Part shown: piece by piece, positions 45,441 to 58,004 of the stretch
How positions within the stretch are numbered: the first letter of the stretch is position 1
Layout: each line of letters begins with the position of its first letter
DNA from: Rhododendron vialii
Lineage: Eukaryota > Streptophyta > Magnoliopsida > Ericales > Ericaceae
Length of the DNA: 64,000 nt
Direction of reading: 5' to 3'
Assembly: GCF_030253575.1 (NCBI RefSeq)
Contig: NC_080568.1
Span: 30,531,001 to 30,595,000 of the forward strand
The notes under the pieces: generated by a model
Databases searched by the model: none
What the model saw: the letters and a program-made list of their open reading frames with translations, nothing else
Told to the model about the DNA's origin: nothing
Program-made: the position numbers and the translations under genes

Positions 45441-46905
45441 AGCCAAAGAAAATGATTGAATCCACTTAGCACTAAATGTGAAAGGCCAAACGCTACCAAG
45501 TACAGAGCCAATTTTTTTGGACTATATGTTTTGCCCAACAAAAAAAACATGTATGTAATCGTTAATATGAATTTTCCTAAATGTTTGCAGCTTAAAGGCC
45601 ACACTTAAAACCTTCCTTCACATATGCACATTGATGTAAATTATTTGCAACTTAGCCTTTAGTCTCAGTTTCCTATTGAAGTTCTGTGCAATTTTTGTCA
45701 AATTCCATGGGGGATTTGTACCAAGTGCAGAGGCAAATATTTGGACTACATGATTTCATATCCAACTTCTGTGCATTCCCAGTTTTTCCAAATTCCATGG
45801 GAAATTTAATTCTGTTGTCCAAAATTATTTCCAACACTTTGAGTCCTTGCACCACATTAAGGGAAGTTTTTAATCTAGAGGATGCTTTAGTTTTGATTCT
45901 TGAATACTTTTGCAAGACTGACTTTTCCTGTATTCTTCTTTCGCTACATTGATTTGCAAATGAAACCAAAAGGCAATGGGCACGTCATTATCGTACAACG
46001 CACGTAGCGTACTCCCTACTTTAGCTAAAAAGCCCTCAAAATAGCCAAGCTGGGAATGATACCGGATTCATTGATGCTTCCAGCATAAAATGTTACGAGA
46101 TCCATGGAAGGAAACTTAGAACCCAAAATAACAAACGGAAAAGAATCAAACCAAAAACTTACTCGTCATCTTTAAAAATCCACAAAACTTGAAACCCTAA
46201 GGATATATCAAAATCAAGAGTACCACTCAGGTGGATTACAAACCACAATCTGTCAAAAAAAAAAAAGAGGCTGCTTTTGGCAAGCCAAGTGACAAACAAG
46301 ATCCATAAACTTAAAATTGCATTAACAAAAACAAACAAAGGTCACGGTCGCAGTCTCCCAAGTAATTCTGCAGAGAGCCAGCAATGGATCATGGAAAGCA
46401 ACTCTTCAAAACTACATATATCACTCCTCCCTGCGAGAAACACATCGACTGCTTTCAGAAAGTACATTACGTAGATTTCTCATGCTCCTAAGCTGAAAGT
46501 TAACCAAAACTTTTAAAAGCTCAGAAGGTACAGTAGGGCAAACCAGTAAATATTAAAAAAAAAACACCTGAATATCTTTCTTCTCTTAAAAATTCTTTGT
46601 TTTAGAGCAGAGACATAAGATACGGAGTATATCCCAGTATGCAGTGTGTCACCCTAGTTTTCCTGTGCAATATGACACAATAGCTACAAAACTTGGTAAA
46701 TGAAGACCATGCCCCCAGGACAGTATGTTTAATGCGGCATCATTTAACCTAGAGAAAGCCATAGATGTTCTCTTACAAATCGGACAAATACTTCAATTAG
46801 ATACAGTAGAATGTACCCTTGTCTACGGACACTGACAAACTTTAAGGAGAAATCAGTGCATCAAATGGAGGAAGGAATGGAATTATAATTTCACGAAAAC
46901 ATATA
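45441..46905. other. Gene-free stretch between Helitron and NOG1 3' flank
   Basis: No gene is visible. Two related words (CAAATTCCATGGGGGATTTG near 45,700 and CAAATTCCATGGGAAATTTA near 45,790) mark a local 90-bp duplication. At about 45,990-46,025 the words AACGCACGTAGCGT and CTACTTTAG loosely resemble a Helitron 3' end but lack a clean hairpin and CTRR end, so the 3' boundary of the Helitron is not fixed. Confidence 0.4.
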
Positions 46906-47094
46906 CTCCCTCCATCCCATTTTAAATGCTCTCTACTGAAAACCGGGTAACTTTGACCTCAAAATAAATTTATTGTTTTTGCACCATTCAAAAGTACTCA
47001 CTAAGATCTTTTGAACGGTGCAAAAATATTTGACAAAGTCAAAATGCACGACTTCCCATAAGGAGCATTTAAAAGGGATGGACTATGGAGGGAG
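46906..47094. mobile_element. Stowaway MITE
   Basis: A 189-bp element with terminal repeats CTCCCTCCATCCCATTTTAA / TTTAAAAGGGATGG...GGAGGGAG and a TA target duplication on both sides (46,904-46,905 and 47,095-47,096). These are the marks of Stowaway elements mobilised by Tc1/mariner transposases. The inner part also folds on itself (TTTTGCACCATTCAAAAG / CTTTTGAACGGTGCAAAA). It lies about 330 bp downstream of the NOG1 stop codon. Confidence 0.9.
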
Positions 47095-47426
47095 TAACAA
47101 CTAGCACAAACTAACTACGCAAGTAAACTAGCATATCAATATTTGAGAGCCTCAAAACCTAACAACATAGGATGCACAAGCTTAAACTTAAGCTCAGTCT
47201 GTGTTTGGCTGGAGGGAGGACTCTCAATCTCGTCCCAATATAATGGTCATATTAGGGAAAGAAAGATGCATAAAAAGGGAAGGAAAAAATAAACAGAAGT
47301 GATTGATGAGCGAGCAAGCAACCAAAACAAGCTGAAGAAAAACACAGCAACATTCTCGAATAACCAAGTGTGCCTAACACATCCCAATAATAATGTACGA
47401 ATAGTGTAAAATGCACCTTCATTCGA

Positions 47427-49433
47427 TCAGCGTCTACTGGTTTTCCCAATCCCACGCTTCCCAGAGAACAAATGCTTCGGTCTCAGAGTAGGAATGACTC
47501 TATCCGCCTCACCCCGCCGAGCATCTTTATTCCTCTTCATCATAGATTTCTTAGCCAGTGTCAGAGCCTTCCCCTTTTGAGCTGAATCCTTGTATCCCTC
47601 ACCCGGGACCAACTCACCTGGTGGCCTTGACTTTGACCTTGACCGGGATGTTGACCTCATCCGTAGCTTCTTGTTAGGTTGGTCAACATCCAATTCCATG
47701 GAATCATGATCGACGGATCTCTCCCTCTTACGACCCCTTGACTGGCTGCGTGCCCGGTTAATTGCCCTACTTGGATCCAGTCCCAAAGCTGATAACTGCC
47801 TTCCCATTCTCTCTGAAGTGAACTTTTTGTCCTTGTCGAATTTCCTTGGTACAGTTGGTCTGCTCTCTGCAGTGCTCTTCTTTATCCTATGTTGTTGAAT
47901 GAGTAAACTTTTCTTTTTGCGAATCTCAGTTAGAGCTTCTTGCTCTTCTTGGGTAAGTTCCTCTACATCCATGTCCAAATCCTCATCCCCCTCCTGCTCC
48001 TGCCGAAGACCTTCTTCCCGCTCTAACTCCTCAAGCCTATTCAAGATATCAGGATCAACGAAATCATACACGTTGTGTCCATCTAGAATTTCCGGCATTA
48101 TATCTTCTTTCCATTCATCATGCGCTAAAATATAGTGCTTCTTCAAGCTAGCAGAATAAACACCTGCGCCTCCATTTTCATCCTCCAAATCCCTCTCCAG
48201 CTTCCTCTTCTCCTTCTCCATTTCTTTCTTAGCTTTAGCTTCCAACACTGCCTGAGGTATACAAGGTGGCCTTTCTTTCTGATCACGCGGCTTTGGCATT
48301 GCAACATGGAAGCGATTAAGGCAATCATTAATCTTTTTAGACTTCATTTTCAATTCCACTCTTTGGTTCAACAACCTCTCACAAGCCGCGTTTTTCACTG
48401 AAATTACCCCATCTTCAGTCAAAGTGCTCATGGTCAAGAGCACCCCCTCCTCGTTTGTAGGATCACCTCCTTGACCAATCAGAGTCTTTAAAGCTTCAGC
48501 CTTCATGTCCATGACCAACTTCTTGTCTTCTTCAGATATGCCATCCAACGGCTGCAAATCAGTTTTATTGCAAACTACAATCAATGGTTTGTTCATGAAC
48601 AAGGACTTAATACTGTGAAAAAGAGCTGCTTGCTGTGCTATACTGTATCCGCATGACCCAGAAATATCTAAGAAGAATAGAACAGCAGCTCTTAAATGTG
48701 CCAGAGCAGTGATGCTGCACATCTCAATGATATTTCGATCTTCAAATGGTCTATCCAAGATCCCTGGCGTATCTATAACCTGATAGCGCAAGTATTTGTA
48801 GTCTGTATGACCTACAAAAAGAGATTTAGTGGTGAAAGCATAGGGCTGGACATCCACATCAGCTCTAGTGATCTTGTTGATAAACGAGCTCTTGCCAACA
48901 TTCGGGTATCCACAAATCAAAATTGTACGCGTGTTTGGATCGATTGAAGGAAGCCTTGCCATATGCTGCCTGATCTGCTCAAGGTAGGCCAAACTAGGGC
49001 CCACCCTCTTTATCACAGTGCACATACGGCCAAGAGCAGCAACTTTAAGAGCCTTGCATCGATAAAGTGAATCACCATACTTTAAAAGTTTCACATAGTC
49101 CTTCGCAATCTTACCAATTAGATTTCTTGCAGTATTAATTTGCCCAAGGGCAAGCTTGTAGTGATCTTTGTTGTACAGAACATGAAGGAGGTCACCATAG
49201 AATGGGTGAATACCGTCAAGACGAGGGAACTCCTCGATGATAGTTGAAAGCTTCTCATGGAAATTCTGCTGTGTGTATTTAACTTTACGCATGTAGAATT
49301 GACGGATGCGGGAGATGGCATAACCCTTGTGAACAACAGTTGGTGTTTGGCGTTGAGTGCGGGAAAGGATAATATCAACGAAATCATCCCTGGTGGGAAC
49401 AACCGTTATCTTCTTAAAGTTATACTGAACCAT
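47427..49433 (-). CDS. NOG1: Nucleolar GTP-binding protein 1
   Basis: Single uninterrupted 668-codon frame. NOG1 is an essential nucleolar GTPase that acts in late 60S ribosomal subunit assembly. The N-terminal NOG1N helical domain (residues about 5-165) begins MVQYNFKKITVVPTRDDFVD. The Obg-type G domain follows with G1 GYPNVGKSS at 175-183, G3 DTPG at 221-224 and G4 NKTD at 289-292; the candidate G2 Thr is at 201-202. The NOGCT region follows (LLNQRVELKMKSKKINDCLNRF), then acidic and basic tracts (ARSQSRGRKRERSVDHDS, SRSRSKSRP) and a basic end HLFSGKRGIGKTSRR typical of nucleolar proteins. Length matches plant NOG1 (about 670 aa). The acceptor TTATTGCAG at 49,455 just before the start shows a leader intron. 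The gene looks intact. Confidence 0.98.
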   Translation of the reverse strand: MVQYNFKKITVVPTRDDFVDIILSRTQRQTPTVVHKGYAISRIRQFYMRKVKYTQQNFHEKLSTIIEEFPRLDGIHPFYGDLLHVLYNKDHYKLALGQINTARNLIGKIAKDYVKLLKYGDSLYRCKALKVAALGRMCTVIKRVGPSLAYLEQIRQHMARLPSIDPNTRTILICGYPNVGKSSFINKITRADVDVQPYAFTTKSLFVGHTDYKYLRYQVIDTPGILDRPFEDRNIIEMCSITALAHLRAAVLFFLDISGSCGYSIAQQAALFHSIKSLFMNKPLIVVCNKTDLQPLDGISEEDKKLVMDMKAEALKTLIGQGGDPTNEEGVLLTMSTLTEDGVISVKNAACERLLNQRVELKMKSKKINDCLNRFHVAMPKPRDQKERPPCIPQAVLEAKAKKEMEKEKRKLERDLEDENGGAGVYSASLKKHYILAHDEWKEDIMPEILDGHNVYDFVDPDILNRLEELEREEGLRQEQEGDEDLDMDVEELTQEEQEALTEIRKKKSLLIQQHRIKKSTAESRPTVPRKFDKDKKFTSERMGRQLSALGLDPSRAINRARSQSRGRKRERSVDHDSMELDVDQPNKKLRMRSTSRSRSKSRPPGELVPGEGYKDSAQKGKALTLAKKSMMKRNKDARRGEADRVIPTLRPKHLFSGKRGIGKTSRR

Positions 49434-50624
49434 CGTTTATGGATTTAGGTTACCCCCTGCAATAAATACACAGATATAAGCTAAAAACTCATAAAACTAG
49501 AGAATGCATAAAATCAATGCACCATACAAAATTGCCAAAGTATAATGATAACAATAAATCATTTCAGCATATTGGCGTGGTTTATCAGAAGATTCAAGAC
49601 TGACATTCACATGTTGGAATTATTCCAAGGAACTCAAAGAACCATTCATCAAACAAGGATTCCTTCATTACGAAGCCCTTAAAGTTGACCCTCGATAAAG
49701 CACCATTCCTAACGTGTTGAAACCATGCATTTCAAGGAACTAACATAATTAAACAGTCACTAGAAAACTACAAAATCACGTTTTACATCTTGCACACCCA
49801 CCGTAATTTCTAGAAGTTGGAAAAGACCCTTTTCCTTTATATTCCTAAAATGGAAGAAAAATAAGCCATCTCCAGATATTCAACTCAATGAAGTGTTATC
49901 TAAAAAATCGGTTACTTCACAAGCGGAGGCAATATCAATTAACTCATCATCTCATCGGAGGATCTGATATATAAATCCTTGCATAAAACAAAAGATATAA
50001 GGCCATGCTTAAGGCTTTATAAAGTCTTAAGAATGATGAGCCATAATGGTATCAAAATGCTAGATAACAGAGCCTAAAACCATAAGAAACCCCATTTATT
50101 CCACCACCCATCTCCTCAATATGGTACATGAGAGCTTGTAATTTTCAAAAACGTCAATTACTAGTATGTTGCACACCTACTCAAAAACGTCAATTACTTT
50201 CCCAATTCACACTTTTGTAACGAGAAATCCATAGAAAATATTGCATCTATTTACAGCCCCTTTCAATTTTGAGAAATGGTGACATAAGAAAGTCGACCAC
50301 TTTCTCACCAAATCTCACCATTTTGGTGATATGTAGTAGAAAATACAAGTTTTGTACTTCTCTCCATTTCTCGCCAAATCACCCAATCCAAATGAGTGAT
50401 TTTGCAAGAAACTCTAATCCTTTCTTTTCTTATAAAATTCTGAACACAAAGTAGCTTTAGTGACCCAGCAGGAACTCTAAATCCACACATAGGATAATGC
50501 AAGCGTATTCTACAAAGCGACGAAGATATAAAACATTTTTATCCAATCATCGGTGCTAAATCAAGAGGAGAACAACAACAACAACAACAACAACATCTAT
50601 ATATACACGATAATACATGCATAT

Positions 50625-50663
<39 letters not shown>

Positions 50664-50720
50664 CTGGTGGTGGAGACTTCAATACTCCGCTGCAGCTGTG
50701 TCCTGCGTTTTCTTCAGAGG
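49434..50720 (-). promoter_or_regulatory. NOG1 leader intron and first exon region
   Basis: The minus strand reads TTTATTGCAG then GGGGTAACC 20 nt before the ATG, a clear intron end. The first leader exon is probably around 50,660-50,740, followed by a long CT run (GA on the plus strand, 50,627-50,660) and a (CAA)n run at 50,571-50,593. The exact donor is not certain; GTCTCTC at about 50,662 is one candidate. The rest of the roughly 1.2 kb intron shows no gene. Confidence 0.5.
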
Positions 50721-50799
50721 GAGAGCGAAGCGAAACTCTTCTTGCGAAAATATACGTATATATGTGGGCTGCCGAAGGGCATTTTGGGGCATTTCTCAA

Positions 50800-52731
50800 T
50801 GTGAATTGGGCCTTTTGACAGTTAGGGCATCGTGAGCTGACGGATCGGGCCGGGTTAGAGATAAACGCAGACATGGGTTTTTTTTGTAGGGCCGGGTATT
50901 ACAAGCAAGCCTCTGTGTTTTTTTTTTAAAATGGAATAAAGAAAATAGTAGTAACAAAAATTTAATTCTGGAAGAATGTTTTTTACTAATTTTATCGACA
51001 AAGAGGAATTCCATTTGTTAGAAATGATGAAATTATAATGTCGAGTAAATTAGGAAGTGAATGCATGAGAGAGTTTTGAAAACATTGTCTAGGATCACCG
51101 TATCATTTCCATCCTCTTTTCCACCGTTTCATGTGGGGCGCACTCAGGTCCCCATTTTTGTCCTATGAATTTAGAAAAGATACCTACCGATATGCATTGA
51201 ACTGATTTTTTTACAGGACTCTATAAAAAAATATTTTAAGATATGTAAGTATTTTTTTGTATTTTTGTGGGACATGGAGCGGTGAAAATGATCATACGGG
51301 TGATAGTAGCACGGAGCATAAATGCACTTTTTTCTAGTGTTGTTTTGGCATAACATTTTGCCTATTTTTTTTAGTTGTTTTCTCTTAATTCTTAATTAGA
51401 TTAGGATCAAATTTTACATCTCATTGTCCGTATAGATGCGATGTAAAGAAAAAGTACAAAAATATAGAGCAAGACCGAAAACAATTCATATAAAATGACG
51501 AAGAACACCCAAAAAAAACATATCTCCCATTAAAACTGACTCGTTTAGTCTTTCCCTACAGAACACATAGGAAGTCTTTGACCATTTTTTGAAGAGAAAA
51601 AAAAAAAATCCCCCTCCGTTCCATATGAGCGGTGCTACAGTTTCCGAATACATATATATACAAAAATATTGAGTATTTGGATCGAACACCTACACACATC
51701 AAATGTTGTTGATTCTTATCTCGGCCCACTCGTTTTTTTTTTATAGAATTTTTGGACGGCTTGGATCGGCCGTCTGGTGGCCGGAATGGACCCGGCAGGA
51801 CGTCGAGATCTGATCGGGATCCCTTTGTCGGGAACCGTAGACTTTTCGGTTCCATAATATTGCTTGTGACGTATGGGGAATTGAACCTTTAAAGATGACA
51901 TGCAATTAATATATGTACCCTCAGAAAATTTGTTGAGATTGGCAACCCTACCCCTTGTTCTCTGCTTTCAAAATTACTTTAATGATTTACGAGGGTTAAT
52001 TTGTGTAAATCTAAACACTTTTTCTTTTGACTTTGTTGAGCTCAGAGTGCCACCATGAATTTAGTTACACAAAGTCACCCCATACGACCGCTCAAAAAAT
52101 AGACTTTCGGGTGCAATGTCAATTAATATCATAAAAGACTTAATTGAAACTCTCCCTAACACCAATTGGTTTTAGAAGAAATGATGAAAAAGCGGTTCGA
52201 TAATTGGTAATCAGACCCAGGAAGTCATGGGCTATAGTTGCGGGAGCGTCATCGTGAGGGATGGATTGTTGGGCTCGGAGTGCCACCATAGATTTGGTCA
52301 CACAATGTCACTCTCTGCGACCGCTCTAAAAATAGACTTGGGGGTATAAGAAAATTCTACGAGGTGACAAGTTTGTACCGTGCGACTGGAATGCATTTTC
52401 TCCATTTTTGGGCTTCTTGATTCTTCTTCCTCCTGTAGACCAAATGACGGATTGAGGTCCGGTAACGGTGGCGTTGGCCGTCTCAGAGTGTCAACCAATG
52501 CTGTCCATTAACTTGACCTTTTTCGCGGCATGAATAATTTATTAGCAACGAGATTGGATAATTGAGATTTGAGAGTGTACGACGGGAGAGACAACTAGTT
52601 GGTTAATTCTAGTTGGCTACCGACGATACAAGAAGTAGTATATTGACGTTCAAATAGTCCATCTTGGCAAGGTTAATTTGATGATCCCTTGATTCCTCAC
52701 TTGAGAGTGTATCGAATCCAAAATTCGAACT

Positions 52732-52775
<44 letters not shown>

Positions 52776-53080
52776 ATTGAATTCAAGAACGACCCTCAGA
52801 TTATTCGATAAAAATCCGCAAATGCGAACATTTATACATTAACAGCTGAACACATGCATGTTAATTTTCTCAGGTTAACTACAAACCGATAACAGCAAAC
52901 AGTTTTCATACCAAAAAAAGAGCATAAATACAAATACAGAACATGCAATATACATACTATAAATATTGGATAGTATTTGAAAGTTGCATAATTACATGCG
53001 CATTATATGATGGGAGCTAGACCATGTGGAGTTTTTTTGGCATGCAATTCCTGTCTAGAGTGCGGCTTCTTGATCTTTAA
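50800..53080. other. Intergenic region downstream of the MADS-box gene
   Basis: No gene is recognised. Contents: a diverged direct duplication of about 110 bp (52,038-52,125 and 52,265-52,350, sharing GAGTGCCACCAT and GACCGCTC words), and a compound (AC)n(AT)n microsatellite at 52,732-52,775. The part nearest 53,080 is the presumed MADS 3' untranslated region. Confidence 0.5.
52732..52775. repeat. (AC)n(AT)n compound microsatellite
   Basis: About 13 AC units pass directly into about 9 AT units. Confidence 0.95.
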
Positions 53081-56000
53081 TTAACCTGCAATATTAATTG
53101 CAACATGCATGTTGTGAGTTTATGAAAATAAAGATTTCTTATAAAAACTAATACTCCGTAATAATTTATTTATCCCTAGCATCTCTATTATAAAACAGAA
53201 GGGTATGGGGACAAGTTGTTGGAACGATTCCGATTCATTTGATTCAAATGCTGTAGTGCATCCTCTCACTTTCCGGTTAAGTGTCCATGGTTTTCATCTA
53301 AATCACACAACTGCCATCCTCTTTCAACCGGGATGCGTAGTGCCGTAGGCACGGACGAGCACTAGTTAATTAACGATCTACAAGCAAGTCCACTGGTTGG
53401 TGCCAAATAACTTTGTCAATGTCAATTTTTGGCTTGTTTAGAGTAAGTCCACCTGTAACAGTGTCAAGCCAATTAAGCTCGAACAAGCTACTATTCGGCC
53501 CTTGGACGTACTTATGATGCATGTATTCAAATTTTGAATTACTAGAAAATATCTAATCAACTCAATTAAAGTTCATTTAAGATCGGCTTATTTTATAGGC
53601 AAGCTCAGCTTGAACAAGTATTTGAAGCTCATTGAGTTTTCAAACCAAATTTGATCAACCACCTAACGATCTCGTTCAGCTCATTTATCACCGTAATTAT
53701 GGTTATGTGCTGTTGACTTTAATGGAGATGGATTAATTGTTATAAGTGAAATCGTAGTGCTGTAAAACGTTGATTGACTAATTCCGAAATTTCATACAAA
53801 GGGCAATTATGTCGTATTATCTCCTCTCTTTTTTCACAACCAAGTTCAATGTTGCTTTCGGTCATTTTTATTTTTATTTTTTAAAGATAATTCGCTATTC
53901 AACACCGAGGCATAACTATTGAATAATCATGTGAGGAAACATAATCATTTATCTAATAGAATCAAATAGATAGAGGAAAAGTAATTTTTAGAGAGAAAAA
54001 TGATGAAGCAAATTAACCTAGAGGTTACTCTTACTAGTGCTTGAGAGACTTATGACAGTTGGTAGTTTGAATAGTGTAGCTTTTTTGCGGCGAAATGAAA
54101 AATCATGCAAGTTCATAAGGATCTAAGTGCAAGGCTAGATAAATTCAGGAGCCGAATGTGACCCCATAGCTATCCGCCACTTTAATTATACTAGCTAGTG
54201 CTTAATTTTTGGTTATTATTACTAATCATGCATTATTATTTTGTCGTGCTAATTCACGTAAGACAAAATTATACAGCCTTGACCTTTTTCTTAGGTTTGT
54301 TTGGAACCTAAGGAAGAGAAAGGAAAGGAAAACAAAAATAAAATTTCGCTTCCTTTGCTTGTTTTGAGAGGAAAAATACAAGAAAATAATCAAACTATAA
54401 GGCTTATGGACAATAAATTTTCCTTAAACTTTTCTTCTCTTTTCCTTTCCTTGCTATTCCATAGATACCAAACAGGGCGTTAAGCTTTTCAATTTCAACA
54501 TCTTTATGTCGAAGCACTTTAAGTCATAATATATGATGGTCCCATCTTCATGAGTGTGAATGATGGGTCTGCTATCGATGCTGATTTCAAGCGAATTTTC
54601 GTATTTGTTATTATTTTAGTTGTATTTTTTTTTTGGGTTATAATTTTAGTAAAACAAATTTAATTTGTAAGTAGTACTACATTATTACCTGTGAAGTGAA
54701 TTGATAGTGCCGGGTCCCTGTATTCTTGAGCTTCCATTATCTGCCTCCTCCCCTCGTGCAACTCATGAAGCTTCACCTCAAATTAACATTCAAAATATTC
54801 AGTTTGATTCCATATATCATGACTAAGGGAAAATGCTGCAAAAACACGCCCGGTTTTGATGTGTAGAATATGCATTCCTTGAATCGTCTTATATTTATTA
54901 CATCTTGCTTACAAATTCATAAAATCAGTCTAAATTTATAACTTCAGTTTAGGAATTCATAACATTAGACCTCAAATCGTAGCATTATTTTCAACTCATA
55001 ACATTTGTACGTTTTATCTTTACATTACAAATGTTAAATGTTACAAAATTACGATGAAAATGTCATAAATCGTTTATAGAAATTATGATTTTCGTACAAA
55101 ATATGTATGCATTTTTGTACAAACCAACGGTACGCGCGAATTGAATGCAAGCCGTACATATCCAAATATAGGTTTATATTGTAGCATGCATTAATGATTA
55201 AGAAACATTAGTGAAGCAAATTAGATACGAAGTTTAAGTAGATCCTCACTCTTTTTTGGAGGTGAACGTTCTCCTCTTGCAGGGTCCTCTGCTGCATTTA
55301 CCACAAAATCAAAACATTATTCAAATTTAAGTATTACAGTCTCTAGTTTTCAATTTGGATGCTGGCTTCTCTACTAGTCCTAGAGAAGTCTATGCAGTTC
55401 AATCTCGATCATTTTTCTTGGCAATTTATGGTCCAGATTGTAGAAAGTATCCCACAAGTAAGATGAGTTGGATATTAAAAACACTTTTAAATGGTTGAGA
55501 TTAGACAAACGGTCCTTGACAAACCGGATTCTTTCAGTTTTAGAAAACCAGTTTGGAACCTTTTAAATTACAGTTATGAGACAGAAGATCTCATCATTTT
55601 TCAATCCGTTCATTATTTTTGTTGGTTATTTCCCCGAAGTATTAAATCTGAAGTCGTGTTTCAATTATGTGAAACGAGTCCAGTTATAAGGCCATTTCGC
55701 AATTCGAAATTTATCTAGTCATCATTTATTTGAGGTGCTGAAATTATATAGTTGATCAGGTGCACGCAAATTCTGTATGGTACACACGAGAGTGGGGATA
55801 GAGTCTCACCTTTTTCTTCATGGAGTTGATGTGCTCCGAAAGGATGCATCTCTGTAAGATAGAGAAAACCCATATTTTTTGGTATTTGTGGAATAATGTA
55901 ATGTAAAAAAGTCCAAATATTGGGTAAATTTTAGTCTCAACCCATCAACAAAAATATTAACTTCCTCTATATACGAGTTGAACCCGCAACCTCAATATAC

Positions 56001-58003
56001 TACTGCATCTAAAATGCAGTTACTATACTATACATTGGTCCTGGTTCACAATGGTTATTTTGTAGAGCGTAGAAAATTTCATGCACGTTTGGGAGAAATT
56101 AAGAATAATGTTCTTTCCTATTTTACGTTCTTTCGTATAATGTCTTGTGAATAATAAGGTTACGTTTGTGGTGATAATTTTCAGATTGATAATTTCATGC
56201 CACATTAATAATAGTCAAGTACAATTTTTGTAATTAGGACATTGTGAAAATTATATTTTGTGATCAACTTCCCAAATTTATCCACACCAAAAGAGACTCT
56301 TCCTTTCTGCATTAGAATAGATTAGCATGCACTGGATATATATGCTATTGAAAAATTATTCAAAATAAGCCTGTTTTGGCTTAGTAATCCCGCAAGGTTA
56401 TGTTTTTGGTCTTTATTTGATTTTTTTTCGCCAAATTTTTAAGTGTTGCCTCAAATTTTTTTTTTTTTTTGTAGATTATTGTTCGTTTCAACAAGAGAAA
56501 TTTAAAACTTAAAAATGCTGTTCAAATTAAAAAAGTTCACTAAAGACAAATATAATCTAAAACAATTGTCTTTCATTTTCAATTATCTTTTCTTGAATAA
56601 AAAATAGTTTGGTTCATACTTTTTTTTTTCTGACTTCTTTTCAAGATGAATCAATAATTCACAAAAATGGACGCAAAACTAACAAATGCAAAATAAACTG
56701 AATAAAGAAAAAAAAGAGACAATTTGACTTAATTATTAAGCCAAAACACCTCATGAAATTACCTTTTTAGATCGGACGCGTTCGACTCCAGTCCGCATCT
56801 GGCGCTCTAATTTCTGTAATTCTTTCATGCTCAACATCGATAGATCTTCCCCAGCAAAGTGCCTGCAGGTATATCAGGAAAAATGTCTCCATACATTTCA
56901 TTTGTTACTGTGTTTGATGAAATGGGTTAAAGAACAAATTACTTCTGTTTTGCTTCCAAGGTTTCTATGGTTCTCTTTAATTCTTCCATTTCAGTCCTCC
57001 AAATCTGGCATGATCAATAAAAAAAAATAAAGCAGAAAGAAAAATAAATAAATAAAATGAAAATGAAAATGCAGCTACACTTTGTTTTTTTAATCTAAAA
57101 AATAAAGCTACACATTAAAACGAATTATAATTACCTCCATGGTTCTAAGCCCTTGGTTAGATTGTGAGTTTAGTCTAACTTCACTCCTGTACCTTGCAAT
57201 GGTCCTATCCATTCTGCACCAATTAATTAATTGACATAATTAAATCCTCAAAGGCTCAAATTTTATGGTGCTATCATTTTTTCATAACCCTATAAGCAAA
57301 AAACATTTAACTATCAGGTAATACTTTCAAGGTTAAGCTCCCCTCCATACCCTACCAAACTCAATTATTATGGCTCCATTTTGGCCTCAAAAAAAAAAAA
57401 AAATCAAAATCATTCATCTCGAACTCTTGCATTCTAGAATATGTGTGTGAAAAATCATCTAGAATTGACTAACATTTTTTTTTGAATAATAAAGGTCAAT
57501 AATCTTTGAATGATGAGATACGATGACCAAAGGGATCATGAGCACAGCTGCATCAAAACGAGAAGCTAGAAAACATTCCAACTATGCTGCCACCCAATCT
57601 CTCGACAATCACATGTCCACGCAAACCGTTAAAAGAGGAAAATTTTGACTAATATAATGAATAGAAGTTAGTATTTAAGTTGGTACTAAAATGAAATTAA
57701 GAAGTGATGATAAAAAAAAAACAAAAATGAAATGAAGTGTAGTGAACAGATAATTGCTCATGACAGTGAATAATTAAACCTGATTAAAAATCCTAAACAA
57801 ATAAAAGTAGAATAAAATTACTCGTGACTGGAGAAGTGGTAAGCCTTTCCCGAAGGAGAGAACACGAGAAGAGCAACCTCAGCATCACAGAGGATAGAAA
57901 GCTCATAGGCCTTCTTCAGAAGCCCATTTCGTCTCTTTGAGAAGGTTGCTTGCCTGCTTGATGGATTCTCTATCCTCTTTAGCTCTACTTTCCCTCTCCC
58001 CAT
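53081..58003 (-). CDS. MIKC-type MADS-box transcription factor (small, TM8- or FLC-like)
   Basis: Encodes a 198-aa DNA-binding regulator with MADS, I, K and short C regions. Eight coding exons: 58,003-57,822 (182 nt); 57,213-57,135 (79); 57,004-56,943 (62); 56,862-56,763 (100); 55,851-55,810 (42); 55,288-55,250 (39); 54,776-54,689 (88); 53,085-53,081 (5). Exon sizes 79/62/100/42 are classic for MIKC genes. The MADS domain reads [20 protein letters not shown] then [20 protein letters not shown], with a divergent end [14 protein letters not shown]. The K region includes [17 protein letters not shown] and GVERVRSKK. The C region is short and ends LSIHFTG. The I region [14 protein letters not shown] looks closest to TM8-like proteins in my memory, but FLC-type is possible. 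If the last donor is not used the frame reads on for eight further codons. The gene looks intact. Confidence 0.93.
53182..53365 (+). mobile_element. 184-bp mini-Helitron in the last MADS intron
   Basis: Starts TCTCTATTATAAAACAG and ends with a hairpin GTGCCGTAGGCAC followed by ACGAGCACTAG. The host bases are A before and T after, as Helitrons insert between A and T. There is no coding and there are no inverted ends or target duplication. It is a non-autonomous rolling-circle element. Confidence 0.85.

Positions 58004-58004
<1 letters not shown>

Noticed and set aside
45985-46025. Helitron 3' terminus at the words AACGCACGTAGCGT and CTACTTTAG
   Set aside because: The stem is imperfect and the end lacks a clear CTRR followed by T, so I did not set the Helitron boundary here.
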